A stretch of 64,000 bases of DNA, from contig NZ_BDBR01000042.1 of the NCBI RefSeq assembly GCF_001613085.1, positions 1 to 64,000 on the forward strand. The letters are read 5' to 3'. The notes beneath the pieces were generated by a model. It worked only from the letters and a program-made list of their open reading frames with translations, ran no database searches and was not told where the DNA came from. The stretch is from Nocardia salmonicida NBRC 13393. Lineage in GTDB: Bacteria > Actinomycetota > Actinomycetes > Mycobacteriales > Mycobacteriaceae. Shown one piece after another: positions 34,018 through 42,762 of this stretch. Position 1 is the stretch's first letter; every line of letters begins with the position of its first letter. The position numbers were made by a program, and so were the translations under genes.

Positions 34018-35628
34018 TCAGCCGCGCAGGACGGCCTCGATATTGCGTTCTGCCAGTGCGGTGATGGTCAAAGACGGGTTGACGGTCGCGGTGCTGCCGG
34101 GGATCGCGGCACCGTCCATCACGTAGAGGCCGGGGTGCCCGTGAACGCGACCGAAGGCGTCGGTGGCCTTGCCGAGGACCGCGCCGCCGAGCGGGTGCGC
34201 GGTGAACTGGGCGTTGGCGTCGTAACCGAGCGCGCCGTATTCGGCGACCGCGCCCGCGCGGTCGGCGATCCGGTGATCGACGACGCGCGCCGCCGCGGCG
34301 ACCGCGTGCTGCGTGGCCGTCGGCCAGTTCAGGCCGACGCCGCCCGTCGCGGCGTGATAGCCGAAGCGAGCGCGGGTCGGATCGAGGACCATGCCGAGCG
34401 AGGCCAGCGCGCCGGTCTCGAACGGGATGCCGGGGATGTACCAGTTCTCCAGAGTGACCGGCACGTTGGAGTAGTCGTGGATCCGGCTGGCGCTCGGCAC
34501 ACCTTGGCCCTGGCCCGCGATGGCGCTCGCGCCGCGGGCCAGCACCACGTCACCGTTGGTGCCGAAGCCGTCGCCGATGTGTTCGTTGAGGTTGGGCAGC
34601 GTGCCGGTGGCTTGGGCGCGGACCAGCAGCTCCGAGGTGCCGATCGAACCGGCGCCGAGGAACAGCTTGTCGCAGGTCAGGTTGCGGGTGCTCAGCACCT
34701 GGCCGCTCGGCGCGAGCTTCGACACGGCCACGACGAACCTGCCGCTCGCCTCCTGGGCGATGGCGTCGACGCGGTGGCCGGGGAACACCTGGGACCTGCC
34801 GGTCTCGCGGGCGTAGCGCAGGTAATTCTGGTTGAGGTCGAACTTGGCGCCGTTGGAGTTGCCGAGGTTGGAGCGGGCCGAGGTGGCCGAGGCACGCGAG
34901 CTTCCCGCGAGTTCGCTGCGCAGCACGTCCCAGGTGAAAATCGAATCATTGGGCAGCGGCTGGTAACCGGCGGCACGCACCTGCTCGTCCCAGGCGCGCG
35001 AGTGCGCGAACGGCGAGGAGTGGTAGATGTCGGCGGGCATCTGGTCGAGCCGCAGCATCTGGCGCACCCGCGGGTAGTAGACGCTTTCGAGCTCGCCGTA
35101 ATCGACCACACCACCGAAGACCTGGTCGAAGAGCCTGCGCTCCGGCGCCACCATCGCCCCGGTGAAGATCACCGATCCGCCGCCGACAGCGGCGGCTCGC
35201 CACACGTCGATACCGGAATACTCGGTCACATCCAGCACCCCGCCGAACGCGCTGAAACTCATCGGCACCTTGGTGACGCCGGTGAAGCTGGTGCGATGCC
35301 AGAACCCGCGGCCGTCGGGCAGATCGTCGCCGGTGAAGATCTCGCGCCACGGATCGTTGGGCCAGTGCGAACCGCGCTCCAGCACCGTATTGGTGATCCC
35401 GGCCTCGGCCAGGCGCAGCGCCGTGACGGCGGCGCCGAAGCCGGATCCGATGACGATCGCCTGTGTATGCGCCGGCGCGTCCGGGATCGGGGCGAAGATC
35501 TCCGGTACCCAGGACTGGAACATCGTCTCGCGCGGATCCGCCGAAGCGGGCACGCTCGCCAGCGTCGTTCCCACGGCACCGGCAACAGCCGCCAGTCCCG
35601 CCGCCTTGAAAAAGGCACGTCTGTGCAC
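34018..35628 (-). CDS. Tat-exported GMC oxidoreductase, cholesterol-oxidase-like
   Basis: 536 aa. GTG 35628 has GGAGG 7 nt upstream and begins a twin-arginine signal (HRRAFFKAAGLAAVAGA, cleavage near PASA-DPR). FAD-binding GSGFGAAVTALRLAE follows, then EYSGIDVWRAAAVGGGS. The C-terminus has the catalytic histidine and asparagine contexts QFTAHPLGGAV and TATVNPSLTITALAERN of class I (non-covalent FAD) cholesterol oxidases. By family it oxidises and isomerises a 3-beta-hydroxysterol outside the cell, releasing H2O2. Sterol specificity is inferred. Confidence 0.9.
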   Translation of the reverse strand: MHRRAFFKAAGLAAVAGAVGTTLASVPASADPRETMFQSWVPEIFAPIPDAPAHTQAIVIGSGFGAAVTALRLAEAGITNTVLERGSHWPNDPWREIFTGDDLPDGRGFWHRTSFTGVTKVPMSFSAFGGVLDVTEYSGIDVWRAAAVGGGSVIFTGAMVAPERRLFDQVFGGVVDYGELESVYYPRVRQMLRLDQMPADIYHSSPFAHSRAWDEQVRAAGYQPLPNDSIFTWDVLRSELAGSSRASATSARSNLGNSNGAKFDLNQNYLRYARETGRSQVFPGHRVDAIAQEASGRFVVAVSKLAPSGQVLSTRNLTCDKLFLGAGSIGTSELLVRAQATGTLPNLNEHIGDGFGTNGDVVLARGASAIAGQGQGVPSASRIHDYSNVPVTLENWYIPGIPFETGALASLGMVLDPTRARFGYHAATGGVGLNWPTATQHAVAAAARVVDHRIADRAGAVAEYGALGYDANAQFTAHPLGGAVLGKATDAFGRVHGHPGLYVMDGAAIPGSTATVNPSLTITALAERNIEAVLRG

Positions 35629-35746
35629 CAGGCCACCTCCCTCATCACGCATGGCCGACGCGAAGAATACCCCGCAACATGAAGGATCGCCCGGTGGCGA
35701 CCACATTTGTCACAAGTCACGACGAGCGCGTGAGGCTACCGGGACC

Positions 35747-36514
35747 TCAGCTGGTGAGCAGGCGGATCACCGCGATGGTGCCGACCACCACGATCACCCC
35801 TCTGAGCACATTCGGCGACAACTTCCGCCCGACCTTCGCGCCGAGCTGCCCGCCGATGATGGAGCCGATCGCGATCAACGCGACCACCTGCCAGTCCACC
35901 TCGGCGATCGCGATGAAGATCACCGCCGACACCCCGTTGACGATCAGGGCGAGCACGTTCTTCACGCCGTTGAGCCGCTGGATGTCCTCGTGCACGAACA
36001 CCCCGAGCAGACCGATCAGCAGTACGCCCTGGGCGGCCCCGAAGTAGCCGCCGTAGATGCCGGTGGCGAAGACCGCGACCAGCAGAATGGGCCCACCGTG
36101 TTCCGGCGTCGCCGACGCGCCGTCCGCCCGCCGCTTCTTCACCCATGCGGCCAGTCGCGGCTGCACGACGACGAGGATCAGCGCCACGATGATGAGGACG
36201 GGGACGATCGCCTTGAACGCCGCCGCGGGCATGGTCAGCAGCAGGATCGCGCCGGTGATGCCACCGAGAAGAGACGCGGTGCCCAGCTGTAGCAGTCGGG
36301 CCCGCTGTCCTTCCAGTTCCCGCCGATAGCCGATGACCCCGCTCACCGAGCCGGGGACGAGACCGATCGTGTTCGACACATTCGCTGTCACCGGCGGCAA
36401 CCCGAACGCGAGCAGCGTGGGAAAGGTGATCAGCGTGCCCGATCCGACGATCGTATTGATGCCACCCGCCGCGATACCCGCGGCGAAGATGGCCACCTGT
36501 TGTAACCAAGTCAT
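35747..36514 (-). CDS. TauE/SafE-family permease (putative sulfite/organosulfonate exporter)
   Basis: 255 aa, about eight membrane segments in two repeats. Family motifs: AAGGINTIVGSGTLITFPTLL (first repeat) and ATGIYGGYFGAAQGVLLIGLL (second). ATG 36514 is preceded by AAGGA at 6 nt. It is divergent from the leuA leader and may be monocistronic. Substrate cannot be assigned from sequence. Confidence 0.9.
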   Translation of the reverse strand: MTWLQQVAIFAAGIAAGGINTIVGSGTLITFPTLLAFGLPPVTANVSNTIGLVPGSVSGVIGYRRELEGQRARLLQLGTASLLGGITGAILLLTMPAAAFKAIVPVLIIVALILVVVQPRLAAWVKKRRADGASATPEHGGPILLVAVFATGIYGGYFGAAQGVLLIGLLGVFVHEDIQRLNGVKNVLALIVNGVSAVIFIAIAEVDWQVVALIAIGSIIGGQLGAKVGRKLSPNVLRGVIVVVGTIAVIRLLTS

Positions 36515-36680
36515 TCGAATTCCTTCGGTACGTCTCGTCGGACGCGCAGGTCCGTACAAGCGTGCGTTATGGGGAAAACCGTACTGGTCAACCGGTGAGC
36601 GAATGGCAGCGGACTTGATCCACGGAATTGTTCCGGGCCGCTTACAACCAGGGGTGGGCACGCGGTAAGCTCGGAGGATC

Positions 36681-36725
36681 ATGCTGCAGCGGGCTCTTCT
36701 TCTCGGCCGCCGCGACGGGTCCTGA
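36681..36725 (+). CDS. leuA leader peptide (14 aa, Leu-rich)
   Basis: MLQRALLLGRRDGS, with four leucines including three consecutive codons CTT CTT CTC. GGAGG lies just upstream of the ATG (spacing 3 nt, short). The stop falls inside the first downstream hairpin. Stalling at the Leu codons when charged tRNA-Leu is low would change RNA folding before leuA. Position, composition and structure fit known actinobacterial leuA leaders. Confidence 0.75.
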   Translation: MLQRALLLGRRDGS

Positions 36726-36765
36726 TACGGACCGGCTCCCGTCGCGGGGTTCCAACGCGCCGGTC
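36710..36765 (+). promoter_or_regulatory. leuA: leuA attenuator: alternative or pseudoknotted stems
   Basis: Stem 1 pairs CCGCGACGGG (36710-36719) with CCCGTCGCGG (36738-36747), extended inside by TCC/GGA. The loop segment GACCGGC (36730-36736) can pair with GCCGGTC (36759-36765), giving either a competing hairpin or a pseudoknot. Stem 1 starts within the leader peptide, so a ribosome on the Leu codons or at the stop would alter it. Confidence 0.65.
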
Positions 36766-36812
36766 GACCCGCTCCCATTCAGGGAATCCATCACACCCAC
36801 GGAGAAACTTGC

Positions 36813-38609
36813 ATGTCCTCGGCTGACGCATTCGTATCCGCTTCGCGCACCATTTCGGCCCCCGGCAAACCCGCACCGGCCGACCAGCCCGCCTGGAACA
36901 CCCAGAAGAACTCCTCGATGCCGGCGTTCCGGTATCGCCCCTTCGCCGAAGAGGTCGAGCCGATCACGGTGCCCGACCGTACCTGGCCGGACAAGATCAT
37001 CGATCGCGCGCCCGCGTGGTGCGCCGTCGACCTGCGCGACGGCAACCAGGCCCTCATCGACCCGATGAGCCCGGCCCGTAAGCGCCGCATGTTCGACCTG
37101 CTGGTGCGGATGGGCTACAAGGAGATCGAGGTCGGTTTCCCGGCCGCGAGCCAGACCGACTTCGATTTCGTCCGCGAGATCATCGAAGACGGCGCTGTCC
37201 CCGCCGACGTCACCATCCAGGTCCTCACCCAGTGCCGCCCCGAGCTGATCGAGCGCACCTTCGAGGCCTGCGCGGGCGCACCGAACGTAATCGTGCACTT
37301 CTACAACTCCACCTCGATCCTGCAGCGCCGGGTGGTCTTCCGCGCCGACCGCGACGCGGTGAAGAAGATCGCCACCGACGCGGCGGCGCTGTGCCTGGAG
37401 ATCGAGAAGCGCTACCCCGACACCGAGTGGCGCTACGAGTACAGCCCGGAGTCCTACACCGGCACCGAGCTGGACTACGCCCGTGAGGTGTGCGACGCGG
37501 TCTCCGAGATCATCGCGCCGACCCCGGCCAAGCCGCTGATCATCAACCTGCCCGCGACCGTCGAGATGGCCACCCCGAACGTGTACGCCGACTCGATCGA
37601 GTGGATGCACCGCAACCTGGCCCGACGCGACTCGATCGTGCTGTCGCTGCACCCGCACAACGACCGTGGCACCGCCGTCGCGGCCGCCGAGTTGGGCTAC
37701 CAGGCCGGCGCCGACCGCATCGAAGGCTGCCTGTTCGGCAACGGTGAGCGCACCGGCAATGTCTGCCTGGTGACGCTGGGCATGAACCTGTTCTCGCGCG
37801 GCATCGACCCGCAGATCAACTTCTCCGATATCGACGAGGTCCGTCGCACGGTCGAGTACTGCAACCAGCTGGCCGTCGCCGAGCGTCACCCCTACGGCGG
37901 TGACCTGGTCTACACCGCGTTCTCGGGCAGCCACCAGGACGCCATCAACAAGGGCCTGGACGCGATGAAGGCCACCGCCGACGCGCGCGACGCCGACGTG
38001 TCCGACATCGTCTGGGAGGTTCCGTACCTGCCGATCGATCCCAAGGATGTCGGCCGCACCTACGAGGCCGTGATCCGGGTGAACTCGCAGTCCGGCAAGG
38101 GCGGCGTGGCCTACATCATGAAGACCGATCACGGGCTGGTGCTGCCGCGTCGCCTGCAGATCGAGTTCTCGCAGGCGATCCAGGCGATCACCGACGGCGA
38201 GGGCGGCGAGGTGACGCCCAAGGAGATGTGGGACGTCTTCGCCACCGAGTACCTGAACCCGATCCTGCCGCTCGAGCGGATCAAGCAGAAGGTCACCGCG
38301 GCCGAGACCGACGGTGGCGTGGACTCGATCGTGGTGACCGTCAAGGTCGAGGGCGTCGAGCAGGAGATCAGCGGTTCGGGCAACGGCCCGCTGGCCGCGT
38401 TCGTCGACGCGATCGCGACCGTCGGCTTCGACGTGCGCGTGCTCGACTACAGCGAACACGCGATGTCCGCCGGTGACGACGCGCAGGCCGCCGCCTACGT
38501 CGAGGTCGCGATCGGCGACAAGGTCGTGTGGGGCGTCGGCATCGCCACCTCGATCACCACCGCCTCGCTGCGCGCGGTCGTCTCGGCCGTGAACCGCGCC
38601 GCGCAATAG
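36813..38609 (+). CDS. leuA: 2-isopropylmalate synthase
   Basis: 598 aa; condenses acetyl-CoA with 2-oxoisovalerate, first committed step of leucine synthesis. The TIM barrel carries DLRDGNQALIDPMS (metal aspartate and catalytic arginine), the HPHNDRG metal histidines and GCLFGNGERTGN. The C-terminal regulatory domain (about 470-598, SGSGNGPLAAFVDAIA) binds leucine. It closely follows the M. tuberculosis protein but lacks its tandem-repeat insertion. GGAG upstream of ATG 36813. Preceded by the leader peptide and attenuator. Confidence 0.97.
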   Translation: MSSADAFVSASRTISAPGKPAPADQPAWNTQKNSSMPAFRYRPFAEEVEPITVPDRTWPDKIIDRAPAWCAVDLRDGNQALIDPMSPARKRRMFDLLVRMGYKEIEVGFPAASQTDFDFVREIIEDGAVPADVTIQVLTQCRPELIERTFEACAGAPNVIVHFYNSTSILQRRVVFRADRDAVKKIATDAAALCLEIEKRYPDTEWRYEYSPESYTGTELDYAREVCDAVSEIIAPTPAKPLIINLPATVEMATPNVYADSIEWMHRNLARRDSIVLSLHPHNDRGTAVAAAELGYQAGADRIEGCLFGNGERTGNVCLVTLGMNLFSRGIDPQINFSDIDEVRRTVEYCNQLAVAERHPYGGDLVYTAFSGSHQDAINKGLDAMKATADARDADVSDIVWEVPYLPIDPKDVGRTYEAVIRVNSQSGKGGVAYIMKTDHGLVLPRRLQIEFSQAIQAITDGEGGEVTPKEMWDVFATEYLNPILPLERIKQKVTAAETDGGVDSIVVTVKVEGVEQEISGSGNGPLAAFVDAIATVGFDVRVLDYSEHAMSAGDDAQAAAYVEVAIGDKVVWGVGIATSITTASLRAVVSAVNRAAQ

Positions 38610-38616
38610 GTTGCTC

Positions 38617-38650
38617 CATGGTGGCCGGGACCGGAGTCTCGGCCACCATG
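38617..38650 (+). terminator. Terminator-like hairpin after leuA
   Basis: Perfect 11-bp arms CATGGTGGCCG / CGGCCACCATG with a 12-nt loop, 8 nt after the leuA stop. Confidence 0.75.
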
Positions 38651-38656
38651 CTGACC

Positions 38657-38685
38657 TGTGGATAGTTTTACGATCCTGTGGATAA
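38657..38685 (-). promoter_or_regulatory. Pair of DnaA-box-like sites
   Basis: TGTGGATAG (38657-38665) and TGTGGATAA (38677-38685) in the same orientation, exactly 20 nt apart (two helical turns). The second is a perfect DnaA box on the minus strand. They precede the ParA/MinD-like gene by about 180 nt. The remaining gap to 38863 shows no gene. Confidence 0.4.
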
Positions 38686-38863
38686 CCGCGGTCCGGCTGG
38701 TCGGCTTCGCGCCGGATATACCGGTTGAGCTGGGCGCTTTCGATTCCCATCCGCCCGTGCATGGCAGCTGCCACCGGCGCGCGAAATTTGGCTCCGTGTT
38801 AGCGTTTTAGGGCATATTCAGCGCCGAGCTTTCCTGCTCGTTCAGCGAGCAAGTGGGGGAACT

Positions 38864-40648
38864 GTGACCAACAACGACCATAATCCGACCTCGCCGCCGT
38901 GGCTGCAGAGTCCGTCGGCTGACGCGTCCGAAGCTGCGTCCGGTCCCTCCGGTGTGCAGACCGCGACCGAGGACGACATCGAGCCCGCCGAAACCGCCGC
39001 CGACTCAGTCGGTGAAGTCAGTGATCCGTCGACCGGTGATCAGCCCGTCGCCGAGCCCGGCCACGCCGGCCTCGCCGACCAAACCGTGTATCAGCCCGCG
39101 GGTTTCGCGCCGCCGGGTCAGTTCGCGCAGGGTGCTCCGTACTCGGTGCCCGATCCGTATCAGAACAGCGGCGCGCCGCCGATGAACGGCCCCGAGCAGC
39201 AGCCGTGGCCGAGCCAGCCGGGCGAGCAGCCGTGGCTGCCGGGTCAGCCGGGCGCCGAACAGCCCTACCCCGGCCCGCACGCGACCGGCGAGCAGCCGCA
39301 ACCGGGCCTGCCGCCGCAGTACCCCGGCGCCGAACAGCAGCCGCAGTACCCGGGCGCCGAGGGCCAGCCCTACCCCGGACCCGAACAGCAGCAACAGTTC
39401 CCCGCGCCGGAGCAGGGGCCGCAGTCCGAGCCCATCTACAGCTGGGCGCCTCCGCCGCCGCCGATGTACCAGCAGCCGATGCAGGGTGGGATGCCCCTTG
39501 GCCAGCCCGAGCAGCAGGGACAGTTCCCCGGTCACCCGGGGCAGTTCCCGGGTCAGCTCGGCCAGCCGGGTCCGGCGGGTCCGCCGCCTGGACAGTGGCA
39601 GGGCGGTCCGCCCCCGCAGCAGCAACCGTTCCAGCCGCAGCACATGCAGGCACCGAACCAGCCCGGTCATTCGGTCAACGATCTGAACCTGCTCAAGCGG
39701 GCGCGCAAGTCACCGCGTAGCGGGTGGCGCAAGGCCGTGCACAAGGTGTCCGGCGGTGTGATCAATCCCGGTGAGTCGGCGGCCGATGTCGTCTACCGCG
39801 ATCTCGGCGAGCGGGTCAACCAGCCCGTGCGCGGCGATTACCGGATCGCGATCCTCTCGCTCAAGGGCGGCGTCGGCAAGACCACCACCACGGTCGGTCT
39901 CGGCTCCACCTTCGCCTCCCAGCGCGGTGACCGCGTCATCGCCATCGACGCCAACCCCGACCTGGGCACCCTCGCCCACCGGGTGCCGCGCCAGACCCGC
40001 TCGACGGTGCGCAACCTGCTCGAAGACCAGCAGATCACCCGTTACTCCGATGTTCGCGCGCACACCTCGCAGGCCCCGAGCCGCCTGGAAGTGCTTGCCT
40101 CCGAACAGGATCCGGCCGTGTCGGAGGCCTTCAGCGAGGCCGACTACCGCAAGGCCATCGGCATCCTGCAGTCGTTCTACAACATCATCCTCACCGACTG
40201 CGGCACCGGTCTGATGCACTCGGCGATGTCGGGCGTGCTGGATATGGCGAGCTCGCTGGTGCTGGTCACCTCCCCCGCCATCGACGGTGCGCGCAGCGCC
40301 TCGGCGACGCTGGACTGGCTCGACCACCACGGCTACAGCAAGCTGGTCGAGCGCACCGTCGTCGTCGTGAACGCCTCGCGCCGTGGCGCGTCCACGGTCG
40401 ACCTCGACCAGCTACGCAAGCTGTTCCTCGACCGCACCCGCGCCGTGCAGATCGTTCCGTTCGACGATCACCTGGCCGAGGGCGCCGAGATCGACCTCGA
40501 GCTGGTCAGCAAGCCGACGAGGCGGGCCCTGCTCGAACTGGCCGCGATGGTCGCCGACGACTTCAGCTACCACGGTCAGCCCCAGCAACAGCAGTATCAG
40601 CCCGGCCAGCCCTACCCGGGTCAGCAGTACCAGCCAGGCCAGTTCTGA
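38864..40648 (+). CDS. EspI-like MinD/ParA-type ATPase with Pro/Gln-rich N-terminus
   Basis: 594 aa. Residues 1-265 are disordered, with many repeats of PGAEQQPQYPGAE, PYPGPEQQ and GQFPGQ type; a basic linker LLKRARKSPRSGWRKAV follows; then the ATPase with deviant Walker A LKGGVGKTTTT (K334-K339), switch AIDANPDLG and DCGTGLMHS. The tail again is QQYQPGQPYPGQ. The layout matches ESX-associated EspI/Rv3876-like ATPases, but no ESX genes lie nearby. GTG 38864 follows GTGGGGGA. Function may concern type VII secretion or positioning; unproven. Confidence 0.8.
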   Translation: MTNNDHNPTSPPWLQSPSADASEAASGPSGVQTATEDDIEPAETAADSVGEVSDPSTGDQPVAEPGHAGLADQTVYQPAGFAPPGQFAQGAPYSVPDPYQNSGAPPMNGPEQQPWPSQPGEQPWLPGQPGAEQPYPGPHATGEQPQPGLPPQYPGAEQQPQYPGAEGQPYPGPEQQQQFPAPEQGPQSEPIYSWAPPPPPMYQQPMQGGMPLGQPEQQGQFPGHPGQFPGQLGQPGPAGPPPGQWQGGPPPQQQPFQPQHMQAPNQPGHSVNDLNLLKRARKSPRSGWRKAVHKVSGGVINPGESAADVVYRDLGERVNQPVRGDYRIAILSLKGGVGKTTTTVGLGSTFASQRGDRVIAIDANPDLGTLAHRVPRQTRSTVRNLLEDQQITRYSDVRAHTSQAPSRLEVLASEQDPAVSEAFSEADYRKAIGILQSFYNIILTDCGTGLMHSAMSGVLDMASSLVLVTSPAIDGARSASATLDWLDHHGYSKLVERTVVVVNASRRGASTVDLDQLRKLFLDRTRAVQIVPFDDHLAEGAEIDLELVSKPTRRALLELAAMVADDFSYHGQPQQQQYQPGQPYPGQQYQPGQF

Positions 40649-40678
40649 CGGAGCACGAATTCTCGGCGCGCGGGTCCG

Positions 40679-41578
40679 TCACCGCGCGATGACTTCGCGC
40701 GCCGCGGCCTCGAACGCGTCGAGCACCGTGGCGATGGCCGGGCTGCGGTGCGCCTGCGGGCGGGTGATGATCTCGTAGACCCTGGCCGCGCGGACCCCGG
40801 CAAGCGGTAGTACCGACAGGTCGGGGTGGGCTACGGCGTAGCGCGGCATCAGCGCGACACCGTAGCCGGAGGCCACGAGCGTCTCGATCACCCGGAACTC
40901 GTTGAGCCGCTGCGCGATCCGTGGCCGCACCCCGGTAACGGTGGCAATGGATTCGAGCACATCGTCGACCGGGAACCCACCGCGCACGCTCACCCACGTC
41001 TCATCGGCGAGTTCTTCCGGACGCACCGAAGACCGCCCGGCCAGCGGATGATCCGGCGCGACAACGACATCGATCGGCTCGCGCATCAGCACCCGCGCCG
41101 CCAGCCGCGGCGCGGACAGCGACGGCGCGCGTTCGTCGCGATGGGTGAGCACGATGTCGTAGTCGGCCAGCAGTTTCGACGCCTCACTCGGCGGCAGGTC
41201 CTCGTCACCCGCCACCAGCTCGACCCCGCTGGCGGCCAGCGTCGCCAGCACGGGCGGCAGCAGCAGCGCGGCCCCGGACGGGAACGACGCCACCCGCACC
41301 TGCCCGCGTGGTGAGCCCCGATAGTGGGCCATCTCCGCGGTGGCCCGCTCCATCGCGGCGAGCACGTCGTCGGCCCGCAACACCAGTGCCTGGCCCGCGT
41401 CGGTGAGCCGCACCCGGCGCCCGTCCGGTTCGAGCAGCGCGACCCCCGCCTCCCTGGCCAGCACCTTCAACTGCTGCGAGACCGCCGATGGCGTCATCGA
41501 CAGCACTTCGGCGACAGCGGCGACGGTTCCACGGTCGGCCAACTCGCGCAGGATCCGCAATCGCTCGATCGAGAACAT
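40679..41578 (-). CDS. LysR-family transcription regulator
   Basis: 299 aa. N-terminal winged HTH (LRILRELADRGTVAAVAEVL, TPSAVSQQLKVLAREAG) and a periplasmic-binding-protein-like effector domain (about 90-295). It is divergent from an EamA transporter with an AT-rich intergenic region, a classic LysR arrangement, so it probably activates that exporter. Effector unknown. Confidence 0.92.
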   Translation of the reverse strand: MFSIERLRILRELADRGTVAAVAEVLSMTPSAVSQQLKVLAREAGVALLEPDGRRVRLTDAGQALVLRADDVLAAMERATAEMAHYRGSPRGQVRVASFPSGAALLLPPVLATLAASGVELVAGDEDLPPSEASKLLADYDIVLTHRDERAPSLSAPRLAARVLMREPIDVVVAPDHPLAGRSSVRPEELADETWVSVRGGFPVDDVLESIATVTGVRPRIAQRLNEFRVIETLVASGYGVALMPRYAVAHPDLSVLPLAGVRAARVYEIITRPQAHRSPAIATVLDAFEAAAREVIAR

Positions 41579-41596
41579 AAAGTAAAACTACGTTAT
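41577..41596. promoter_or_regulatory. Possible LysR operator
   Basis: ATAA-N12-TTAT imperfect dyad in the AT-rich segment overlapping the LysR start, one of few AT-rich stretches in the window. Tentative. Confidence 0.35.
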
Positions 41597-41649
41597 TCGT
41601 CCACATTTATTCGATTGTGCTGATCTTTAGCGGCCCGCACGATAAGGGC

Positions 41650-42576
41650 GTGACCTCCCGTGACCGCCTGCTCGGACTGACCGTCGTCGTGCTCTGGGGC
41701 CTGAACTTCCTGGCCATCCGCATCGGCCTCGACCACTTCCCGCCCTTCTTCTTCGTCGCACTGCGCTTCGCCGTGATCGCGATCCCCGTGCTGATCTTCA
41801 TCCCGCGCCCCGCCGTGCGCACCCGCTGGCTGCTGCTCTACGGCACCGGCTTCGGCATCCTGCAGTTCGCGTTCCTGTTCACGGCGATGCGCACCGGGAT
41901 GCCGACCGGTCTCGCCTCACTGGTGCTGCAGTCGTCGGCGCCGTTCACGGTGGTGCTCGGCGCGGTACTGCTGCGCGAGCGGTTACGGCCCGTGCAGATG
42001 GCGGGCCTCGCCGTCGCCGTGCTCGGCATGGTGGTGATCGGCGCCGATCGGATGGCCGATTCCACCCTGCTACCCGTCCTGCTGACCCTGGCAGGCGGCC
42101 TCGGCTGGGCGTTCGGCAATATCGGCGCCCGCCAGGCCGGCGCCGATTCCCCCGGCTACAACCCGATGCACCTGACGCTGTGGATGTCGGTGGTCCCCGT
42201 GCTGCCGATGCTGGCCCTGTCGATGATTGTCGAGGGCCCTGGAACCGGTTTCCGCGCGATCGGTGCCGCGTTCTCCGCCGACGGCCTGCCCGCACTGGCC
42301 GCGCTCGCCTACATCGCCGTCCTCGCCACCGTCTGCGGATCCGGCCTGTGGACCTACCTGATGAGCCGCTACCCCGCGGGGACGGTCGCGCCGTTGTCGC
42401 TGCTCGTGCCGGTCGTCGGCATCGCGGCCGCCTGGGCGGTTTTCGACGAGCAGCCGTCGGTGGCCGCGCTGGTCGGCGGGGCGATCGTCATCGCGGGGGC
42501 CTTCGCGGCCACCACCGGCCGTGGGCTCACGAAGGCAGCGTCGCCCGCCCCCACTCCCGAATTGGCCCGAGCCTGA
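41650..42576 (+). CDS. EamA/DMT-superfamily transporter
   Basis: About 308 aa with ten membrane segments in two EamA repeats (LLGLTVVVLWGLNFLAIRIGL at the start, and ALAYIAVLATVCGSGLWTYLMSRYP in the second half). Usually exporters of amino acids or other metabolites. The start is uncertain: GTG 41650 fits the family N-terminus, GTG 41617 adds 11 residues, and neither has a strong ribosome-binding site. Probably controlled by the divergent LysR regulator. Confidence 0.9.
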   Translation: MTSRDRLLGLTVVVLWGLNFLAIRIGLDHFPPFFFVALRFAVIAIPVLIFIPRPAVRTRWLLLYGTGFGILQFAFLFTAMRTGMPTGLASLVLQSSAPFTVVLGAVLLRERLRPVQMAGLAVAVLGMVVIGADRMADSTLLPVLLTLAGGLGWAFGNIGARQAGADSPGYNPMHLTLWMSVVPVLPMLALSMIVEGPGTGFRAIGAAFSADGLPALAALAYIAVLATVCGSGLWTYLMSRYPAGTVAPLSLLVPVVGIAAAWAVFDEQPSVAALVGGAIVIAGAFAATTGRGLTKAASPAPTPELARA

Positions 42577-42619
42577 ACCCGATTTCGACCCACGATCTCT
42601 CGAGCTCTGGCTAGCATGT

Positions 42620-42654
42620 GACCGGTCGCCGATGCGGTTGTTGTGCGACCGGTC
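42620..42654 (+). terminator. Terminator-like hairpin after the EamA gene
   Basis: GACCGGTCGC / GCGACCGGTC, 10-bp perfect arms, 15-nt loop, nested in outer arms CGAGCTC (42601-42607) and GAGCTCG (42661-42667). Confidence 0.6.
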
Positions 42655-42762
42655 GGTTTCGAGCTCGCGAACGACGCACAGGTCGATACAGCCAGGTCTT
42701 CGCCGCGCTCTAGAGTGATAGCAAATCCCAGGCAATATTCGAGCAAGGCAGCTGAACAGCAT

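Noticed and set aside
33967..35682. A 571-codon plus-strand frame opposite the cholesterol-oxidase-like gene
   Set aside because: Composition typical of an antisense shadow; the opposite strand has clear GMC motifs and a Tat signal.
36642..38774. A 710-codon minus-strand frame opposite leuA
   Set aside because: Low-complexity Val/Gly/Asp/His composition and full overlap with a certain gene; a mirror frame.
39150..39700. Tandem DNA repeat in the 5' part of the EspI-like gene
   Set aside because: Same reason: imperfect Pro/Gly/Gln codon repeats within a reading frame.
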